Positions 60,751 to 64,000 of a stretch of 64,000 bases of DNA are shown one piece after another. This stretch comes from Cryptosporangium arvum DSM 44712. Lineage in GTDB: Bacteria > Actinomycetota > Actinomycetes > Mycobacteriales > Cryptosporangiaceae. Below the pieces are notes generated by a model that saw nothing but the letters and a program-made list of their open reading frames with translations, was not told the origin of the DNA and did not search any database. The position numbers and the translations under genes are program-made. The stretch covers positions 7,661,913-7,725,912 of the forward strand of contig NZ_KK073874.1 of assembly GCF_000585375.1 (NCBI RefSeq). The letters are read 5' to 3'. Within the stretch, counting starts at the first letter, position 1; each line of letters begins with the position of its first letter.

Positions 60751-62073
60751 CTCTCCCGACGCCTTCCCGGTGGCCGGCGGATCGTCCGCCGGCGCCGGGG
60801 CGGGTGGTAACGCCCAGCCCATCGCCCGGCTCGCCGACACCGCGCCGGCCGCGGTCTGCGCGCCTCCCCCGGCGTCCGGCGCCGGAATCGTCATCGTCCG
60901 GCCCCGGCCGGCCACCAGCAGGTACGCGGCCGCCAGCGCGGTACCTCCGGCCATCACCGCGAGCAGGTAGCGGTAGTCGATGATCGCCACCAGCAACGCT
61001 CCCAACGCGACCGAGACGGTCTGCGGGATGCCGATGATCAGATAGGCGGCGGTGGTGACCCGTCCCATCAGCGGCCCGCTGGCGCTGCGCTGCAAGCTGG
61101 TGACGAATCCCACCAGCACGAGCGGTAGCCCGAACCCGGCCAGAACGACGCCCACCGCGAGCAACGGTAACCACGGCGCCACCATCATCACCGCGCCGAC
61201 CGAGAACGTCACCAGGCCCACCACGACCGTGCGCACCTCGGCGGCGCCCCGGATCAGCCACGTCGCCACGAAGCCGCCGGCCACCGCCCCGATGCCCTGG
61301 ATCGCGACCACGACGCCGACGAACTCCGGCGGGCGACCCAGCGACTCGACGATCGCGAACACCACCGACTCCGCGATACCGACGACGAGCAGCGCCATCC
61401 CGAGCGCGACCGTGACGTGCAGCAGCGGCCCGGCGTTCCAGAGGAAGCGCAGCCCGACCAGGAGTTCCTCGCGCATCGACTCCCGCCGCGCGACCGGCTC
61501 GGGCTCGGCGACGGCCAGCGCGCTCAGCGCGATCGCGGCCCCGACGAACGTCACCCCGTCGAGCACCGCCACCCCGCCGCCGCCGACCACCGCGTAGAGC
61601 GCGGCCCCGGTGAGCGGCGCGACCAGCCGCAGCGCCTCCTTGACCGTCTGGAGCACCGCGTTGGCCGAGCCGAGGGCGTTCTCCGGCAGCATCGCCTTCA
61701 GCAACGCGTTCAACGCCGCGATGTGCAGCACGAGAAGCGTGCCGTAGAGCGTCGCGACGGCGTAGATCAGCCAGACGTGCTCGGCCGAGCGCACCGCCAG
61801 CAGCGGCAGCACCGACAGCGCCGAGCAGAGGTTCGTCACGACCAGGAACGGCCGTCGCCGGACCCGGTCGATCAACCAGCCACCGAGCGGCCCGAGCAGC
61901 GACGGCAACGCCACGAAGACGAGCGTCAGGCCGGCCATGCCGTTGCTGCCGGTCAGCTCCTTCACCCAGATCGCCAGGACGAGCAGCATCGCCGAGTCGC
62001 CGAACATCGACAGCGCCTGCCCGAAGAAGAGCAGCCGGAAGTCCGACCTCCGTAACAACGCGGCGAGCCTCAT
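60697..62073 (-). CDS. MFS transporter (12-TM, MFS_3/enterobactin-exporter-like)
   Basis: 458-aa permease with about 12 helices: LLRRSDFRLLFFGQALSMFGD at the N-terminus, GGWLIDRVRRRPFLVV (loop 2-3), ALNALLKAMLPENALGSANAV and GFVTSLQRSASGPLMGRVTTAA. This resembles the EntS/MFS_3 group of exporters. The last 60 residues are a Pro/Ala-rich tail that reads across the end of mrx1; a tail of this kind is unusual. ATG 62073 with GGGGGTG upstream; GTG 62079 is possible. Confidence 0.87.
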   Translation of the reverse strand: MRLAALLRRSDFRLLFFGQALSMFGDSAMLLVLAIWVKELTGSNGMAGLTLVFVALPSLLGPLGGWLIDRVRRRPFLVVTNLCSALSVLPLLAVRSAEHVWLIYAVATLYGTLLVLHIAALNALLKAMLPENALGSANAVLQTVKEALRLVAPLTGAALYAVVGGGGVAVLDGVTFVGAAIALSALAVAEPEPVARRESMREELLVGLRFLWNAGPLLHVTVALGMALLVVGIAESVVFAIVESLGRPPEFVGVVVAIQGIGAVAGGFVATWLIRGAAEVRTVVVGLVTFSVGAVMMVAPWLPLLAVGVVLAGFGLPLVLVGFVTSLQRSASGPLMGRVTTAAYLIIGIPQTVSVALGALLVAIIDYRYLLAVMAGGTALAAAYLLVAGRGRTMTIPAPDAGGGAQTAAGAVSASRAMGWALPPAPAPADDPPATGKASGESAAELGPDVGDARVRQR

Positions 62074-62189
62074 CGTCACCCCCGGTCGTGACGTAATGCC
62101 GGTCAGCCACGACCGTCCACGTGGGGGAACATAGTCGCCCGATATCGCCCGTTCAACGCGATCAGGACTATCGGAGTACGTTTGGGCAG

Positions 62190-62822
62190 GTGAGCGAGCT
62201 GACCGATCAACCGGTTCCGGTGACGCCGGAGGCTCTGGCCGACCTCCTCGCCGAACTCTGCCTGACTGCCGGTAATCACCTGCGCGTCGCGATCGACGGC
62301 GCGGACGCGGCGGAACCGGGGCGCCTCGCCGACCGGATGGTCGAGCCGTTACGAGCCGGTGGTGTCGCCGCGGTGCGAGTGCGCGCGCACGACTTCCTGC
62401 GGCCGGCGTCGCTGCGGTGGGAGTTCGGCAAGACCGACCCCGACTCGTTCTACGACCGTTGGCTCGACGCCGGGGGCCTGACCCGCGAGGTGCTCACCCC
62501 GTGGGCCGCGGGTGAGCGGTACCTGCCCGCGCTCTGGGACGCCGCGGCGGATCGTGCGGCGCGGGCCGGCTACCGGCCGGTGCCACCACGGGCGGTGCTG
62601 CTCGTCGACGGGCCGCTGCTGCTCGGCCGGGGCCTCGCCTTCGACCTGGCCGTGCACGTACGGCTCTCGGACGGCGCGCTCCGGCGGCGCACCCCGGCGC
62701 CGGAGCACTGGACGCTCCCGGCGTTCGAGCGGTACGCGACCGAGGTCGAGCCGGAGGCGATCGCCGACGTGGTGGTCCGCGCCGACGACCCGCGCCGCCC
62801 CGCCGTCGTCGTGCGGGCTTAG
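62190..62822 (+). CDS. Uridine kinase-like protein lacking a P-loop (210 aa)
   Basis: Overall plan of actinobacterial uridine-kinase-like proteins: HLRVAIDGADAAEPGRLADRM, VRVRAHDFLRPASLRWEFGK, DSFYDRWLDAGGLTREVL, PRAVLLVDGPLLLGRGLAFD, LAVHVRLSD. The Walker A GxxxxGK[ST] that should fall at DGADAAEPGRL is not there (no Lys), so the protein may no longer bind ATP normally. A TACGTT hexamer (62177-62182) ends 7 bases before the GTG, suggesting leaderless translation. Its stop overlaps a convergent gene by 4 bases. Confidence 0.8.
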   Translation: MSELTDQPVPVTPEALADLLAELCLTAGNHLRVAIDGADAAEPGRLADRMVEPLRAGGVAAVRVRAHDFLRPASLRWEFGKTDPDSFYDRWLDAGGLTREVLTPWAAGERYLPALWDAAADRAARAGYRPVPPRAVLLVDGPLLLGRGLAFDLAVHVRLSDGALRRRTPAPEHWTLPAFERYATEVEPEAIADVVVRADDPRRPAVVVRA

Positions 62823-63250
62823 CGGCGCCCCAGCATCGAACCGGCGATGAGTCCCGCGGTGGCCACGGTCGCGGCGACCGCCCAGACCACCGCGATCCGG
62901 GTCGCGGTTCCGGCCCGGCGCACCACGCCCTGGTCGGGGTCGGTCGTCCGCACCGCGGTGGACTTCGTCGACGACGGCGACGGCGACGGCCAGCTGTAGA
63001 CCAGCAGCGAGACGTCCTGCACGCGGTCGGGGCTCGCGGACGGCGTGGCCTCGGAAGGCCGCACCACGACCGGCACGGTGTCGGAGTCCTCGATGCTCGC
63101 GGCCAGCGTCGCACCGGCCGTGCTGCCGACCACGACCGCGGTCATCAGCACACCCGCCGCGACCCGGCGGACCGCGGGAGCCTTCCGCCGCGCTTCGGGT
63201 TCCGGTAACCGCAACGCCCGCGGCTTCGGTGGAACAACAGTTCTCGGCAT
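62819..63250 (-). CDS. Membrane-associated protein of unknown function (143 aa)
   Basis: N-terminal basic cytoplasmic part, helix at about 32-51 (VLMTAVVVGSTAGATLAA), an extracytoplasmic Ser/Pro/Thr-rich middle (WPSPSPSSTKST) and a second helix near the end (IAVVWAVAATVATAGLIAG). No family recognised. GGGGAGG precedes the ATG. Co-directional with the upstream nudC. Confidence 0.65.
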   Translation of the reverse strand: MPRTVVPPKPRALRLPEPEARRKAPAVRRVAAGVLMTAVVVGSTAGATLAASIEDSDTVPVVVRPSEATPSASPDRVQDVSLLVYSWPSPSPSSTKSTAVRTTDPDQGVVRRAGTATRIAVVWAVAATVATAGLIAGSMLGRR

Positions 63251-63272
63251 CGCTGACCTCCCCGGTGTAAGG

Positions 63273-63310
63273 GGCCGCCCCGTCGAGAGAGGGGGCTCAC
63301 CGGGGCGGCC
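63273..63310. terminator. Hairpin between nudC and the membrane protein gene
   Basis: GGCCGCCCCG (63273-63282) and CGGGGCGGCC (63301-63310), a perfect 10-bp stem with an 18-base loop. Confidence 0.55.
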
Positions 63311-63355
63311 ACAACTACACAGAGCAGCGGACGCCGGCCGTGATACAGCGAGATC

Positions 63356-64000
63356 TCAGCGACGTTCGTCCCGCCAGGCGGTCAGCAACTCGTGCGCGAT
63401 CGAGAGCGGCGGCGGCACGATCGGGGCCGGCCCGGGCCCACGGCCACGCAGCTCACCACGGGTGAACCAGCGCGCGTCGGCCAGCTCGACCTCCTCGACC
63501 GTGACCGGCTGGCCGGAGTCGGCGAGCGCGTAGAAGCCCAGCATCAGCGACGCCGGCAACGGCCAGGCCTGGCTCGCCAGGTAGGTGCACTCACGGATCC
63601 GCACGCCGGTCTCCTCGGCGACCTCGCGGAACACCGCGGCTTCGGCGGCCTCGCCCGGCTCGACGAAGCCGGCCACGCACGAGTACCGCCCCTCCGGCCA
63701 GGTGAGCCCCCGGGTCAGCAGGCACCGCCCCTCGTCGCCGGGGACGCCGTCGTGCACCAGCACGATGATCGCCGGGTTGGTGCGCGGATAGACGACCTCC
63801 GAGCCGTCGACCGCCTCGGCCTCCCAGCCACCCGCCCGCCACCCCAGGCGGGTGCCGGTGCGCGGGCCGTAGCGGTAGTCGCGGTGCCAGTTCGCCAGGC
63901 CGATCGCCTCGGTGAGCAACGCCGACTCCAGCGGACCGAGCTGCGCGCCGACCTCACGCAGGCTCGCCGGACGCGCTCCGGCCGTCTCCGGCAGCTCGGT
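63356..64000 (-). CDS. nudC: NAD+ diphosphatase NudC, N-terminus beyond window
   Basis: Nudix hydrolase cutting NADH/NAD+ (and NAD caps on RNA). The Nudix box is GFVEPGEAAEAAVFREVAEETGV in part (G-x5-E-x7-REVxEExG), and SQAWPLPAS corresponds to the NudC signature SQPWPFPxS with two changes. AIGLANWHRDYRYGPRTGT matches the zinc-ribbon approach of the family, though no four-Cys cluster is visible. About 214 residues are in the window; the start lies beyond 64000. Mycobacterial nudC (Rv3199c) has the same neighbours. Confidence 0.9.
   Translation of the reverse strand, partial: TELPETAGARPASLREVGAQLGPLESALLTEAIGLANWHRDYRYGPRTGTRLGWRAGGWEAEAVDGSEVVYPRTNPAIIVLVHDGVPGDEGRCLLTRGLTWPEGRYSCVAGFVEPGEAAEAAVFREVAEETGVRIRECTYLASQAWPLPASLMLGFYALADSGQPVTVEEVELADARWFTRGELRGRGPGPAPIVPPPLSIAHELLTAWRDERR

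Overview
The window is 64 kb of very GC-rich DNA from an actinomycete (Actinomycetota). Pointers to this are the fused 2-oxoglutarate dehydrogenase/decarboxylase (Kgd), three WhiB-family proteins (WhiB1, WhiB7 and an orphan), the SigR/RsrA mycothiol-system pair, mycoredoxin, nickel superoxide dismutase with its maturation protease, the DUF397 and XRE/DUF5753 families, an actinobacterial bL37 peptide and an initiator tRNA with a C1:U72 mismatch. The mixture looks more like a filamentous or soil actinomycete (Frankiales, Cryptosporangiales, Micromonosporales or Pseudonocardiales type) than a mycobacterium. I cannot name the genus from sequence alone.

Layout. 0-4.4 kb: a truncated 14-TM drug exporter with an operator-like palindrome, an unknown gene and an ABC exporter pair. 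4.5-9.4 kb: kgd, a small DUF6104 gene and a lipoprotein. 9.4-12.5 kb: quinone-oxidoreductase-like enzyme, TetR regulator, alkane hydroxylase AlkB and a CrgA-like membrane protein. 12.5-14.4 kb: gene-poor and lower in GC, with two DUF397 genes and orphan terminators. 14.4-17.9 kb: malic enzyme, then sodX/sodN divergently arranged, with a histidine phosphatase and an acetyltransferase chained onto sodN. 18-21 kb: anti-sigma/SigF pair and a lipid kinase. 21-31.5 kb: whiB1 with a long leader, pdtaS, then bioF and bioD separated by 6 kb holding a kinase-like/flippase fusion, a SUKH protein and two tandem XRE/DUF5753 regulators. 31.5-40.7 kb: bL37, the SigR/RsrA redox stress module, YbaK, a WhiB, an SRAP DNA-crosslink protein, aroA, rsgA, hisN and a DMT-like permease. 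40.7-45.5 kb: GntR and HxlR regulators, small proteins, cold-shock protein, tRNA-fMet and a two-gene DUF2945 operon. 45.5-54 kb: UPF0182 membrane protein, PPA1309 protein, PDZ/Lon-like protease, SDR, DUF2342 zincin, an array of about 80-bp tandem repeats and a YgjP-like metallopeptidase. 54-64 kb: DUF5679 zinc ribbon, E1-like protein and ABC1 kinase, then whiB7 with an attenuator leader, uvrD2, mycoredoxin, an MFS transporter, a kinase-like protein without a P-loop, a membrane-anchored protein and nudC, which is cut by the window end.

Two blocks are collinear in content and orientation with core mycobacterial neighbourhoods: whiB1-pdtaS-rsrA-sigR-SRAP-aroA-rsgA, and UPF0182-PDZ protease-zincin-ABC1-whiB7-uvrD2-mycoredoxin-nudC. 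Stress control is the main theme: SigF with its anti-sigma factor, SigR/RsrA (thiol stress), WhiB7 (antibiotic response), WhiB1, PdtaS, Ni-SOD and mycoredoxin all lie here. The most interesting regulatory structures are the whiB7 leader (WhiB7-type promoter, long upstream ORF ending inside a hairpin, perfect intrinsic terminator), a SigR-type promoter placed to give an N-terminally extended SigR, and the tandem repeat array at 52.8-53.4 kb.
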